DNA of 64,000 nucleotides. Source: Verrucomicrobiaceae bacterium (GTDB lineage: Bacteria; Verrucomicrobiota; Verrucomicrobiia; Verrucomicrobiales; DEV007). The notes below the pieces were generated by a model. The model worked only from the letters and a program-made list of their open reading frames with translations, was not told where the DNA came from and searched no databases. This document shows positions 44,187-53,808 of this stretch, piece by piece (position 1 is the first letter of the stretch; the number at the start of each line of letters is the position of its first letter). The stretch is from positions 1 to 64,000 of the forward strand of contig SHBV01000009.1 of the NCBI GenBank assembly GCA_004211885.1, written 5' to 3'. A program made the translations under genes and the position numbers.

Positions 44187-46364
44187 TTGTTCCAATCTAT
44201 GAAACAGGTCTCCGTTATTGCATTCGCTTTTATAAATGCGCTCTTATGTTTTAAAGTGCATGCTGAAGACAAAACCAAAGAATCAAAAGTGATCGAAGGA
44301 AAGAAAGAACATAAATTTACCAATCGGCTCATTAAGGAAAAGTCACCGTACCTTTTGCAACATGCTCATAATCCGGTTGATTGGTATCCTTGGGGAGAAG
44401 AAGCTTTTGAGGTAGCCAAGAAAGAAGAGAAGCCCATTCTCCTCAGTGTTGGTTATTCTACATGTCATTGGTGCCATGTCATGGAACGTGAATCGTTTGA
44501 GAACGAGGAAATAGCAAAGATCATGAATGATAATTTCATTTGTGTTAAATTGGACAGAGAGGAAAGACCAGACGTTGATAAGATTTACATGACAGCCGTT
44601 CAGGCCCTAGTCGGTGGTGGAGGATGGCCACTCAATGTATTTTTAACTCCTGATCTGAAGCCATTCTTTGGAGGGACATATTTTCCACCAAAAGCGGCTC
44701 CGGGCAGGGCCAGTTGGCCTGACCTATTACAGAACATTGCAAAGGTTTGGAATGACAAACGTGAAGATGTCATTAAGGATGCTAATAATATTTCTGAAAA
44801 GCTGGGAGAATTTGCCAATGAGGGTAAGGGAGAAGGGGGCGTGGTTGAGGAAGCTGATTTTAGCAAGGGTCTACTCCAGCTCAAAAGTGAATATGACCCT
44901 ATTCATGGAGGGTGGGGAAAGGCTCCAAAATTTCCACGCCCAAGCCAACCTATGTTTCTTTTGCAATTAGGCTCGAGACTTGATCCTGAAGCCATTCAAC
45001 AAGTTTCATTCACCTGCAAGAAGATGGCAGCTGGCGGTATGTATGATCAACTTGGAGGTGGTTTTTGCCGCTACTCGGTCGATGAGAAATGGTTAGTTCC
45101 GCATTTTGAGAAGATGCTCTACGATAATGCGCAATTAGTTAATCTTTATCTTGATGCTTTTCTGCTGACTCAAGAGAAGTCCCATTCTTTAGTTGTTAAA
45201 GATATTCTTCGATATGTTTTACGGGACATGACTCATCCTGATGGAGGGTTTTATTCAGCTGAGGATGCTGATAGTGAAGGTAAGGAGGGTAAATTTTATT
45301 GCTGGACAAAGACTGAACTTGAGAAGCTTTTATCTGAAAAGGAAATGGGAGTTGTTATAAGATACTATGGTGTTACCAGATCAGGAAATTTTGAAGATCA
45401 TAGTGACCCGGAACCTCTAAAAGAACAGAACGTTCTTAGTGTGGTTGATTCTAAACTGGGCTTTGCAGATATGATACTGCTTGAGACAGCAAAGAAGAAA
45501 ATGCTTGATGTTAGAGCTAAGAGGGTCCGCCCTGGCCTCGATGATAAAGTGTTAACTTCGTGGAACGGATTGATGCTTGGAGCCATTGCTCGAGCATCAG
45601 CAGTTCTCGGGGAGGAGGAATACCTTAAGGCTGCGCATAAAAATGTAGCCTTCATCAGGAAGAACCTTTGGGATGATAAAGAAAAGCGGTTATATCATAG
45701 GTGGAGAGACGGATCGCGTGATGATGCTCAGATATTTGATACACATGCTTATTTGTTAAGTGGCCTTATAGAGCTGTATGGAGTTACCCTTGATAACAAT
45801 TACTTAATTTTTGCAATTGAAATTGCTGACCGGATGATTGCTGCCTTCTATGATAAAGAAGCTGGTGGTTTTTACCAGAGCACCGGGACCAAGGATCTGA
45901 TCCTTAGACTCAAAGAAGATTACGACGGTGCTGAACCTTCGGGTAATTCTGTTGCTGTTTATGCTCTTCTGAAATTGGCAGCAATTACTGGGAATAAATC
46001 GTATCGTGAAATTGCAGATAAGACTTTATCTTATTTCTCAGGTCGAATGAAAACAATGGCCCTGGCCGTTCCTTACATGCTGAGCGCCGCGGACTTTGCC
46101 TCTAGAGAACCTAATAGGGTTGTAATTGCTGGAGAAATTAATAGTACCAAAGCAAAAGAATTATTGAGCGCCATACATTCAGTGTATCAGCCGCATAAGG
46201 TTGTCCTTGGCACTAGTGGGCCCATTGAAGAATTTGCCAAAAGTCTGGCAGATGGTGACAAGTCAGATGTTCAAGCATTCCTTTGCAAAGGGAAGCATTG
46301 TGAACTTCCAACGGCTGATGTCTCTAAGCTACAGAAGATGTTGCTAAAAAAAGAAGGCCAATAG
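44187..46364 (+). CDS. YyaL/DUF255 thioredoxin-domain protein (spermatogenesis-associated 20-like)
   Basis: This 725-residue protein joins an N-terminal thioredoxin-like domain (about residues 45-190) with a C-terminal alpha/alpha-barrel resembling N-acylglucosamine epimerase folds. The thioredoxin segment has [10 protein letters not shown], with Cys93 and Cys96 in a C-H-W-C pattern, and [16 protein letters not shown]. Later parts are [28 protein letters not shown] and [10 protein letters not shown] leader ([18 protein letters not shown]) suggests export. The TTG at 44187 follows an AAGGTGA site at correct distance; ATG 44199 is an alternative that gives a tidier leader. Function of the family is unclear. 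A strong hairpin follows at 46381. Confidence 0.88.
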   Translation: MFQSMKQVSVIAFAFINALLCFKVHAEDKTKESKVIEGKKEHKFTNRLIKEKSPYLLQHAHNPVDWYPWGEEAFEVAKKEEKPILLSVGYSTCHWCHVMERESFENEEIAKIMNDNFICVKLDREERPDVDKIYMTAVQALVGGGGWPLNVFLTPDLKPFFGGTYFPPKAAPGRASWPDLLQNIAKVWNDKREDVIKDANNISEKLGEFANEGKGEGGVVEEADFSKGLLQLKSEYDPIHGGWGKAPKFPRPSQPMFLLQLGSRLDPEAIQQVSFTCKKMAAGGMYDQLGGGFCRYSVDEKWLVPHFEKMLYDNAQLVNLYLDAFLLTQEKSHSLVVKDILRYVLRDMTHPDGGFYSAEDADSEGKEGKFYCWTKTELEKLLSEKEMGVVIRYYGVTRSGNFEDHSDPEPLKEQNVLSVVDSKLGFADMILLETAKKKMLDVRAKRVRPGLDDKVLTSWNGLMLGAIARASAVLGEEEYLKAAHKNVAFIRKNLWDDKEKRLYHRWRDGSRDDAQIFDTHAYLLSGLIELYGVTLDNNYLIFAIEIADRMIAAFYDKEAGGFYQSTGTKDLILRLKEDYDGAEPSGNSVAVYALLKLAAITGNKSYREIADKTLSYFSGRMKTMALAVPYMLSAADFASREPNRVVIAGEINSTKAKELLSAIHSVYQPHKVVLGTSGPIEEFAKSLADGDKSDVQAFLCKGKHCELPTADVSKLQKMLLKKEGQ

Positions 46365-46380
46365 CTCTTTAGGTAAAAGA

Positions 46381-46412
46381 AAAAAGGGCCACACTCATGT
46401 GTGGCCCTTTTT
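46381..46412. terminator. Strong bidirectional rho-independent terminator
   Basis: A perfect 14-pair stem (AAAAAGGGCCACAC at 46381-46394 and its complement at 46399-46412) closes a 4-base TCAT loop. The T-run after it on the plus strand and the A-run before it on the same strand make it functional in both directions. It sits between the plus-strand DUF255 gene (stop 46364) and the convergent discoidin-like gene (stop 46441). Confidence 0.9.
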
Positions 46413-46440
46413 ATTTAATTATCCTTATTGATGAAAGAAT

Positions 46441-47106
46441 TTAACGAGTTCCGTAAACTTCAATTTCCACGTAATGATTCATTTCATTAGCGGTATTGCC
46501 ATTTGAGAGGAGTCGAACATAACGGGCCTTCTTTCCCGCAACATCAAAGATTCGGCCATGATTAGTCTCAATCCAAGCAAGGTCCTTTCCTGCTCCGGAC
46601 CCTGAAGAATTATCATGGTCATTATTGAATACAGTGACAACTCCTGTCTTGAATTCAGGGTCATCTGAGATTTGAGCAACGACATCAATGTAGGCACGAG
46701 CATTTTTATGGAAGTGCCAAACGACGATTCCGAAAATATTAGCCTCCTCTTCGAGGTCAACTTGGACCCACTGTTTTCCAGGGCCTAATTCAGTGTAGGA
46801 GCCATCAGCTCCGTCCTTGTCACCATCACAGATCATATCAAGATCACCAATGATGGGCTCTGGATCACTCGAAGTGACTTCCATGTCGAGTGCTAAATTT
46901 TCGGATCCAGCAGGTGCCTTGAGTACTAGTCTGGGCTTTTTACTTTTATCAAGATTAGGGAGTTTGGCTGCTACAGGGGTTCCAACAAACATTGGTTTCG
47001 GAAAGTCAATTTCAACGTCTTTCCATTTACTTTTATCGGTGTCCTGTGCAGTTGCCACTAAGATAGGAATTATTAGTGCTGATGCTACGATGAACGGATT
47101 TTTCAT
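46441..47106 (-). CDS. Secreted discoidin-like (F5/8 type C-like) domain protein
   Basis: This 221-residue exported protein has a leader (MKNPFIVASALIIPILVATA) and one beta-sandwich. Residues about 100-220 carry a galactose-binding-like pattern: GDKDGADGSYTELGPGKQW, WVQVDLEEEANIFGIVVWHF, and KKARYVRLLSNGNTANEMNHYVEIEVYG, very like F5/8 type C domains, which bind carbohydrates or lipids. The N-terminal 75 residues are Pro-rich and specific to PVC proteins of this sort. It is encoded 95 bases downstream of the exported Gfo gene on the same strand and may be co-expressed. It has no catalytic signature. Carbohydrate binding is inferred. Confidence 0.82.
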   Translation of the reverse strand: MKNPFIVASALIIPILVATAQDTDKSKWKDVEIDFPKPMFVGTPVAAKLPNLDKSKKPRLVLKAPAGSENLALDMEVTSSDPEPIIGDLDMICDGDKDGADGSYTELGPGKQWVQVDLEEEANIFGIVVWHFHKNARAYIDVVAQISDDPEFKTGVVTVFNNDHDNSSGSGAGKDLAWIETNHGRIFDVAGKKARYVRLLSNGNTANEMNHYVEIEVYGTR

Positions 47107-47201
47107 TTTTTTGTATTTTAAGGATTTTGTAAGGTTAATTGTTAATATACTTAAAAGTAAGACGAATTCTTTCGGCGAAAATTCGAATTATTGTAATTTA
47201 T

Positions 47202-48875
47202 TTAAACTTCGAATTCTTCAGGCTTAAATTCAAGTTTTCCTCCATTAGCGAGTGCATCGTGTATTTTCATGCATGTCACGGTCGTTCTGAAGCCTTCGAT
47301 GGCTGGGCAATTGAGGTCATCTTGAGAACCTCCATCACGAACAGTTTCGAAGAAATTCCGTAAGTGAGGAGTGTGTGGTCTTTCCTCAAATTGTGCATGA
47401 GAAGGAATTTCCCATGGATCGAGTCCTTTTGAAACTCGGGTATCAGTGAGACTCTTACCTGAAAGCCATTTATCATTCTTGGCCTTATCAATACTTCTCC
47501 ATGGGGCAGGTTGTTCCCAGAACTTGTGATAAATTTCCTCTTTCGATAAATTCTTTTCAATGACTGGTTTTTCACCATTGCCAAGTTCATCCCAAGAATC
47601 GGCATGTGCTTCACGGTAGATCTGGTTATATTCGGTCAATTCAGAGATGGACATGGTTCCGTCCTCACCCATGAACTTTTCATAGAATTTTTGTGAACTG
47701 GATGTGGTTAGGACCTGATAGTAAGCGCGGGTTTTCAATGTGTCTCCGGCGCCGCCCTTAGTTCCCCACTTGTCACGCTTTGTCTCATACTCAAAGAAAG
47801 CCATTACGTTATCGGCGTGCTCATAGCCTTCCTTGACCTGTTCAACGAGCTCGAGTTCTTTTTGGAGCTTCTCTTTCCTCTTCTTCGACTTTGTTTTTGC
47901 AAGGGCCTCTTTGACTTCACTCGTTAGTAAGTCATTGAGAAACTCCCCGGTATAGTAATCAGTTCCACCTTGTGCAAAAATGGAAACTGGAAGTTCATCC
48001 AAGAGCCAATTAAAAATGTCAATCTGGTGAGCGCCAAGATCCGAAATTATTCCTCCGCCAAACTTTTTATACATTCTCCAGTTACGGAACTCGAACATGC
48101 CCTTGGCTCCTCCGTTGAAACCATACTTTTGAAGAATCTCATCAGATAGCTCATCCTTTCCCTGAGGAATCTCACGAGGCACTGAACCTCCTCTAGAACG
48201 GTTCCACTGAGCTGTCATGTGAGTGATCCAGCCCAGTAGTTTGCGCTTTTCGATGATCTCATTTTTGACATGCATGTAACGTGGATTACTGCGGCGCTGA
48301 TGACCAATCGCAAGTAACTTGCCTGTCTTCTTCTGCGATTGAACCATTTGGCGGGCAAAGTCCACAGAGTTAGACATTAACTTCTCAGAGTAGACATCGA
48401 GACCCGCTTCCATTCCCATTATTGAATAAGTATGGTGACTAAAGTCAGGAGTGGCCACGATGATGCAGTCAAGTTCCTCCTTCTTAATCATTTCTTCCGG
48501 GTCCTCATAACCGTTACAGATATCACCGTCGTCTCCACCGCCTTGCTTGCTTGCTGCAATTTGACCGACACCTGCCCTTAAGTTTCTTGGCCATATATCT
48601 GATACTGCCGGAAAGCAAACGAGGTCCTTGAGGAACATGCTTGATTCTCTTAGAGCCTTACCCTCATCTCCGTAACCAATGATGCCGCACCTCACTTTTT
48701 CGCCTTTGTCAGGACCTTCCTGTCCGAGTGCCGTCTTACTAGTCACGATGAGTCCGGCACCGACACTCGCAGTCGAACTGTTGCGCAGAAAATTTCGCCT
48801 TGTTAGAGAAGATTCAGAACTTGCAGTGATTTCTTCCTTCTTAGAATTTTCTTTGCCGATGTGTTTAAAGTTCAT
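47202..48875 (-). CDS. Exported Gfo/Idh/MocA-family oxidoreductase, long form
   Basis: At 557 residues this is the longest Gfo-type protein in the window. It has a Tat-type leader after 25 polar residues (TRRNFLRNSSTASVGAGLI), a Rossmann motif (GIIGYGDEGKA), ATPDFSHHTYSIMGME, and LDVYSEKLMSNS, in which the usual EKP is EKL. GGGIISDLGAHQIDIFNWL supplies the substrate-domain Asp/His. A charged stretch of about 45 residues (SEVKEALAKTKSKKRKEKL, about 320-340) is an insertion not seen in the other family members here. It follows the DoxX-like gene by 69 bases and precedes the discoidin-like gene. The site of action is probably the periplasm. Confidence 0.9.
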   Translation of the reverse strand: MNFKHIGKENSKKEEITASSESSLTRRNFLRNSSTASVGAGLIVTSKTALGQEGPDKGEKVRCGIIGYGDEGKALRESSMFLKDLVCFPAVSDIWPRNLRAGVGQIAASKQGGGDDGDICNGYEDPEEMIKKEELDCIIVATPDFSHHTYSIMGMEAGLDVYSEKLMSNSVDFARQMVQSQKKTGKLLAIGHQRRSNPRYMHVKNEIIEKRKLLGWITHMTAQWNRSRGGSVPREIPQGKDELSDEILQKYGFNGGAKGMFEFRNWRMYKKFGGGIISDLGAHQIDIFNWLLDELPVSIFAQGGTDYYTGEFLNDLLTSEVKEALAKTKSKKRKEKLQKELELVEQVKEGYEHADNVMAFFEYETKRDKWGTKGGAGDTLKTRAYYQVLTTSSSQKFYEKFMGEDGTMSISELTEYNQIYREAHADSWDELGNGEKPVIEKNLSKEEIYHKFWEQPAPWRSIDKAKNDKWLSGKSLTDTRVSKGLDPWEIPSHAQFEERPHTPHLRNFFETVRDGGSQDDLNCPAIEGFRTTVTCMKIHDALANGGKLEFKPEEFEV

Positions 48876-48944
48876 GACTTAATTAATTTTTACGTATTAA
48901 AATTGTGCTCGGATCCTTATTAGCTTTTTAAATTGAGAGATGAT

Positions 48945-49463
48945 TTAGTTTTCTTCTTCGTCGTCCTTTGAAAAAGCTAGAGCGATCAGATTATCAACGG
49001 ACCCAGTATTATGCTTAACGGTCAGTAATGCTAGAGCAACCACAATGAGTTCGACGCCACGTTCAACTGCGGCAGTGTCGTCGGGAAGAAGCATAAGTCC
49101 AAAGCTCAATGAAAGGACGAGTGCACCAGCCAAGAATAAGGAAATTCTCGTGAATAAACCTAACATAACAGATGCTCCAACTATTAACAATGCCCAAGGC
49201 AGAAAAGTTGCGTATGGTCCAAGCGTCCATTCGGGAATAGCTGTGTTGGTTCTTATTGTATCGGTAATATTGGCCATGGTATTAGCAGCCTTTTCTGTAT
49301 CGAGAAATCCAAATTTGTATTCTTCCGATGTCCAACTACCATCAGTTTTATTTAGAAATTTGGTGAGTCCCGCGAACATGAGCCGCATTCCTATCCACAT
49401 ACGGAGGAAAAAACAGGCCCAGGCTTCGCCTTTGAAAAATTGATTATTATTTGATTCGGACAT
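48945..49463 (-). CDS. DoxX-like integral membrane protein
   Basis: This 172-residue protein has about four membrane helices (residues about 15-32, 78-95, 100-117, 130-148). It resembles the DoxX/TQO-small family: an Arg- and Met-rich first helix (RMWIGMRLMFAGLTKF), LPWALLIVGASVMLGLFTRISLFLAG and ALALLTVKH. The long hydrophilic loop between helices 1 and 2 (about 40-75) is unusual for the family. Its function is not known; members are often linked to respiratory or redox processes. It lies upstream of the exported Gfo gene on the same strand and could provide electron-transfer context for it. Confidence 0.75.
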   Translation of the reverse strand: MSESNNNQFFKGEAWACFFLRMWIGMRLMFAGLTKFLNKTDGSWTSEEYKFGFLDTEKAANTMANITDTIRTNTAIPEWTLGPYATFLPWALLIVGASVMLGLFTRISLFLAGALVLSLSFGLMLLPDDTAAVERGVELIVVALALLTVKHNTGSVDNLIALAFSKDDEEEN

Positions 49464-49636
49464 GATGTTATAAGATAAAATTTTTATTATTTTTTAGTCA
49501 GTGGCCGCATTTTTTATTTGCGATTATTTGAAATATTTATACGAATTCTTTAAGCATTGCAACTAATGCCATTACTTCATTCATAAACTAATTTACTATT
49601 GTTGACTATTGCTCTTAGCGGATCGACTATCAAAAT

Positions 49637-50047
49637 ATGTCTATTATTATCGGTGAATCTTCTTCGACGGAAGCTGATTACAAAACAAAGGCCAAAGAAC
49701 TTTGCCAGTCCCTACTAGAAGATCCTAATTTAAAAGAGGTTTTTGGCTCCATTGACCGTTTCATGGAGGATGACGAGGCGAAGGGATTATTCAGTGAAAT
49801 GCAGACCAAAGGAGAATCTTTGCAGATGAAACAACAGTCTGGTGTGGAACTGACGGCAGGTGAGGTTGAGGAATACAATAAGATCAGGGAGAAAATGCTA
49901 GAAAATGATACGGCGAATGCTTTTGTCCAAGCTCAGGAATCCATTCAAAGTGTTCACCAGACTTTGGGCAACTGGGTTTCTTTGGTATTTGAAAATGGTA
50001 GGATGCCGACTGACGAAGAATTTGCAGGACATTGTGGCCCAGGATGA
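49637..50047 (+). CDS. YlbF-family (DUF964) protein
   Basis: This 136-residue cytoplasmic protein is almost entirely helical, with the YlbF/YmcA pattern: an N-terminal helix ADYKTKAKELCQSLLEDPN, then EDDEAKGLFSEMQTKGESLQ, a linker (GVELTAGEVEEYNKIR) and a final helix with FVQAQESIQSVHQTL. In Bacillus these proteins form the Y-complex with RNase Y. Here the chain ends in GHCGPG, with one Cys, and the stop is immediately followed in another frame by GPGC-type text, so the end may be frameshifted, though that is speculative. The preceding 173-base gap at 49464-49636 shows no clear promoter. Confidence 0.8.
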   Translation: MSIIIGESSSTEADYKTKAKELCQSLLEDPNLKEVFGSIDRFMEDDEAKGLFSEMQTKGESLQMKQQSGVELTAGEVEEYNKIREKMLENDTANAFVQAQESIQSVHQTLGNWVSLVFENGRMPTDEEFAGHCGPG

Positions 50048-50158
50048 GGTTGTCACTAAGAATCGATCCGGTCCAGGTTGCAGTTTAGGAATCAATTTAA
50101 ATATTAATTCATCATAATTGAGTGATGTTTAAATTATGAGGTAGTATTTCTACTGAAG

Positions 50159-52534
50159 ATGGATTTCATTAACCACAGAAAAAGGTTCTACTCCTTGAAC
50201 AGAGAGTTGTCTTTCCGTGGAATCTTTTTGGTTTTTTTTTGCTGGTCTTCTAACGGTACCTTTTCTCAAAACATTTCATACGATAAAGTAGTTTTACCGA
50301 TACTAGAGGAGCACTGTTTTGATTGTCATGGAGACGGAACAGCGAAGGGAGACATTTCACTCGATTCGTGGGGTTCTTCACGATTAAGAATTTCTGATAT
50401 TGAAACTTGGAAGGATGTTTTAAAGAACGTGTCATTGAAACTGATGCCTCCGGCTAAAAGGAAGTCACAACCCAGTGACGAGGAAAGGAAAATAATCACC
50501 AATTGGATTGAAAACAAAGTGTTCCGTCTGGACCCTGATAATCCTGATCCTGGACGAGTTACGATTCGTCGTCTCAATAAGCAGGAATATAATAATACGG
50601 TGAGGGATTTGATGATGGTCGATTTCGAACCAGCGAAGGACTTTCCTCCTGATGACACTGGTTATGGTTTTGATAACGTTGGGGACGTTCTCAGTATTTC
50701 TCCGGTCCTCCTAGAGAAATATTTGAAGGCAGCGAATCAAGTCACTTCGGCTGCTATAAGAACATCGGACCCGCCTAAAAAAATAAAAAAATATGAGGCT
50801 AGCAAGCTAAAGGGAGGCGAGCCTAGGGGAGGGGCTCGCATCTTACCTACAAATGGTTCCGTAACGGTCAGGCATAAGTTTTCTCAAGGGGGAGAATACA
50901 TATTAAAAATTCGCGCAGGGGCTGATCAGGCAGGGAACGAACCGGCAAAGATGCCATTAGATGTTGGAGGTAAAAAAAGACGTACATTTGAGGTAAATAA
51001 TAGGCCTGAAAAGATGCAAGTTTACGAGTACCGGCTACGCATCGATGAAGAGGAATTTGCTCGTAAATATGAATTGGATAATGGGATCCAATTGATCGAA
51101 ATAAAGTTCATTAATGATTTTTATGATCCCAAAAATAAAGACCCAAGAAGGCGTGATAGAAACCTATACGTTAGTTCCATTGAAGTGGAAGGGCCCCTTG
51201 GTGAATCAAATGACAAGTTACCGGATTTTCATCAGAAGACATTCAGTGGTCTTCAAATTAGTCCTGAAAATAAACTAAAAAAGGCAAAAAAAATACTCTG
51301 GCAATTTACTAACCGTGCTTACCGCAGGAAAGTGCCTGAGTCTGAGATTGAGCGTTTGATGAGGTTCGTGAGCATTGGAATTGAAGAGGGAGGTGATTAT
51401 GCCTTTGAAAATGGAATTAAGATTGCATGTCAAGCTGTTCTGACTTCACCATTTTTCCTTTTTCGGGGTGAGGTTCAGCCTGATCCTAATGATCCGGATG
51501 CGACTTATCGCATCGATGAATATGCATTGGCTTCGAGGCTATCCTATTTCATTTGGTCTAGTATGCCTGATGATGAATTGTTTCTTCATGCGACTGAATC
51601 GACTCTGAGAAAGAATCTTAAGTTTCAGGTCCTTAGGATGCTAAAAGATCCCAAGGCTAAGGCGCTAACTGAAAATTTTGCAGGTCAATGGTTACAGTTA
51701 AGAGATGTTCCAACAGTTGACCCAGATCCAAAGACATACGGCAAGTTAGATTTTCATCTTAAATCTTCCATGCAGCGTGAGACGCAAATGCTTTTTGAAC
51801 ATGTACTAAAAGAGGACCTACCAATAACAGAGTTAATAAGTGCTGAGTACAGTTTTCTTAATAAAAGATTGGCTAGGCATTATGGGATTGAAGGTATTAA
51901 GGGTAATGGATTCCAGAAAATTTCTTTGGAGGGAACGAGGAGAAGAGGAATGTTGACACATGGTAGTATTCTAACGATCACCTCAAACCCTACGAGAACC
52001 TCACCTGTAAAAAGAGGCAAATGGATTTTAGAAAATATTTTAGGCACACCCCCACCTGATCCTCCTCCAGGTGTCGATGAGCTTGACGGTAATAAGAAAC
52101 TCAAAGGCAATCTGCGTCAGCGATTGGAGCAGCACCGGGAAGATCCTAACTGTTCATCCTGTCATGCTCTGATGGATCCTCTTGGTTTAGCATATGAAAA
52201 CTTTAACGGGATAGGTGAATGGCGTGAAAATGATGAGGGCGCGCCTATTGATGCTTCTGGAAAACTGGTGTCCGGAGAGTCCTTCAAAACACATGAAGAA
52301 TTTCAAAAAATTCTTCTAACTGCAAAGCGCGATGATTTTCTTAAATGTGCCAGTGAAATGATGCTCACTTATGCTTTGGGTAGAGGAACAGAATTTTATG
52401 ATAAGCTTGCTTTGGAAAATATAGTAAAGTCTTTGAAATCCAATGATATGAGATTTTCTGCTATGGTCTTGAGTGTTGTCAATTCGGTGCCTTTTCAGTA
52501 CAGAAGAGGGGACGGTAGGAGAATTTATGATTAA
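50159..52534 (+). CDS. Planctomycete cytochrome c with DUF1587-DUF1592-DUF1588-DUF1585
   Basis: This 791-residue protein is of a PVC-specific architecture. The first 40 residues include a long hydrophobic stretch that serves as leader (FRGIFLVFFCWSSNGTFS). The cytochrome c domain carries CFDCHGDG with Cys53, Cys56 and His57, and LKLMPPAKRKS as distal Met segment. It is followed by DUF1587 (VTIRRLNKQEYNNTVRDLM), a carbohydrate-binding-type beta domain (about 245-360), DUF1592 (about 390-520), DUF1588 (GMLTHGSILTITSNPTRTS) with a CSSCHALMDPLGLAYENF motif, and DUF1585 at the end. It is the first gene of a three-gene run with a TolB-like propeller and a DUF1552 protein. Precise function is unknown. 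Confidence 0.92.
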   Translation: MDFINHRKRFYSLNRELSFRGIFLVFFCWSSNGTFSQNISYDKVVLPILEEHCFDCHGDGTAKGDISLDSWGSSRLRISDIETWKDVLKNVSLKLMPPAKRKSQPSDEERKIITNWIENKVFRLDPDNPDPGRVTIRRLNKQEYNNTVRDLMMVDFEPAKDFPPDDTGYGFDNVGDVLSISPVLLEKYLKAANQVTSAAIRTSDPPKKIKKYEASKLKGGEPRGGARILPTNGSVTVRHKFSQGGEYILKIRAGADQAGNEPAKMPLDVGGKKRRTFEVNNRPEKMQVYEYRLRIDEEEFARKYELDNGIQLIEIKFINDFYDPKNKDPRRRDRNLYVSSIEVEGPLGESNDKLPDFHQKTFSGLQISPENKLKKAKKILWQFTNRAYRRKVPESEIERLMRFVSIGIEEGGDYAFENGIKIACQAVLTSPFFLFRGEVQPDPNDPDATYRIDEYALASRLSYFIWSSMPDDELFLHATESTLRKNLKFQVLRMLKDPKAKALTENFAGQWLQLRDVPTVDPDPKTYGKLDFHLKSSMQRETQMLFEHVLKEDLPITELISAEYSFLNKRLARHYGIEGIKGNGFQKISLEGTRRRGMLTHGSILTITSNPTRTSPVKRGKWILENILGTPPPDPPPGVDELDGNKKLKGNLRQRLEQHREDPNCSSCHALMDPLGLAYENFNGIGEWRENDEGAPIDASGKLVSGESFKTHEEFQKILLTAKRDDFLKCASEMMLTYALGRGTEFYDKLALENIVKSLKSNDMRFSAMVLSVVNSVPFQYRRGDGRRIYD

Positions 52535-52617
52535 CTTTATAAGTAAATTATCATCCCGCAGAAATGTGAAGTTGAGTAATTTTTCTTTTTTAAATTACAT
52601 TGAATGGATTTATTGAA

Positions 52618-53616
52618 ATGAAAATACTCAATGCTTCTTTTCTGATCATTGCATTTCTTGCTGCCGTATTTTTTCAGAAGGCAGGAACGGTCTTAGCTGG
52701 TGATGAATTGCGTGAAGTTATTGTGAGCCACACCGATGAGAAAGGTGTTCTACAACTTTATCGTATGAATGAAGACGGGACGAACAGCCGTCAGATCACT
52801 CATTCAAAGAACGGATGCCGCATGCCGAGTTGCTCTCCAGATCGAAAGAAAGTTGCCTACGTTGAACAGATCGGTCACGGCTTAGCCTTGAGGGTTTCCG
52901 ACCTGAATGGTGATGATATCAAGACATTGATAGGAGAGGGCATGAATTTGATGCCTTCTTGGATACCTGACTCAGAGCATCTGGTCTGGATGAAAGTGAA
53001 GCCTCAACCAAAACAACAAGACCCGGCCCGCAATGCACAGATTCATATCATGAATATTAAAACTGGCCAAAGCCGGAAACTATTTACCGATAAGGAACAA
53101 TTGAAGCATAGTAATGCTATGCCGGCCATTTCTCCAAAAGGGGATCAAATTGCTTTTGTATCTAATCGAAGTGGTGGGATGCGTGTTTGGGTCAGTGACC
53201 TTGATGGAGCTAACGCCAAGCTAATTTCCATGCCTGATATAGAATATGATAAAGCTATCAAAGCACCAATAGAACAAAAAGTTCCTGCTTGGTCACCGGA
53301 CGGTAAGAGGATCGCTCATTGGGAAGGTGTAGAGATGATTCACATGAGTAAGTTTACGGGCATACAAAATCCTGAGCGAGACCGAATGATTTCGTCGACG
53401 TTTCATGTTTGGGTAGTTAGTATCGATGGGAAGAATCGACAAAGAGTGGGTCGAGGTGATGATCCTACTTGGTCTCCTGATGGATTTGTAACGCGAGCTT
53501 TTCCTGATCCAAAAAGAGGCGGGCCTAAAGTTATGATAAGAACTCAGTCAGGAGAAAAGGAGTTGCCAATTGTGCCTCCCAAAAAAAATTGGGGGCGCTT
53601 TACCTGGTTGCCTTAA
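52618..53616 (+). CDS. TolB-like (PD40) secreted beta-propeller
   Basis: I use ATG 52618 because MKILNASFLIIAFLAAVFF is a good leader; an in-frame ATG at 52600 adds six residues. The 332-residue protein has repeated TolB/PD40 blades: RMNEDGTNSRQITHSK, PSCSPDRKKVAYVEQ, MPSWIPDSEHLVWMK, PAISPKGDQIAFVSNRSGGMRVWVSD and PAWSPDGKRIAHWEG. It is exported, with no other domain. It is the middle gene between the DUF1592 cytochrome gene (83-base gap) and the DUF1552 gene (192-base gap). Its role is probably as a periplasmic interaction platform, inferred from fold and position. Confidence 0.87.
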   Translation: MKILNASFLIIAFLAAVFFQKAGTVLAGDELREVIVSHTDEKGVLQLYRMNEDGTNSRQITHSKNGCRMPSCSPDRKKVAYVEQIGHGLALRVSDLNGDDIKTLIGEGMNLMPSWIPDSEHLVWMKVKPQPKQQDPARNAQIHIMNIKTGQSRKLFTDKEQLKHSNAMPAISPKGDQIAFVSNRSGGMRVWVSDLDGANAKLISMPDIEYDKAIKAPIEQKVPAWSPDGKRIAHWEGVEMIHMSKFTGIQNPERDRMISSTFHVWVVSIDGKNRQRVGRGDDPTWSPDGFVTRAFPDPKRGGPKVMIRTQSGEKELPIVPPKKNWGRFTWLP

Positions 53617-53808
53617 TGTGGGAAAATTTACTCTGTTTTTAGTTAATTTTTCCTTTTGAAGGGGAAAATCTCTCAATTGGCCAGAATTGTTCCTTAAAAT
53701 AATGAATAAAAGCTTAATTATTTAACGTTTGTATAGTAATTTTTTGCAGTTAGTGGAAGTTGATGTTGTATTGACTAATAATTAGTAAATTTCCGCACAT
53801 TAAAAAAT

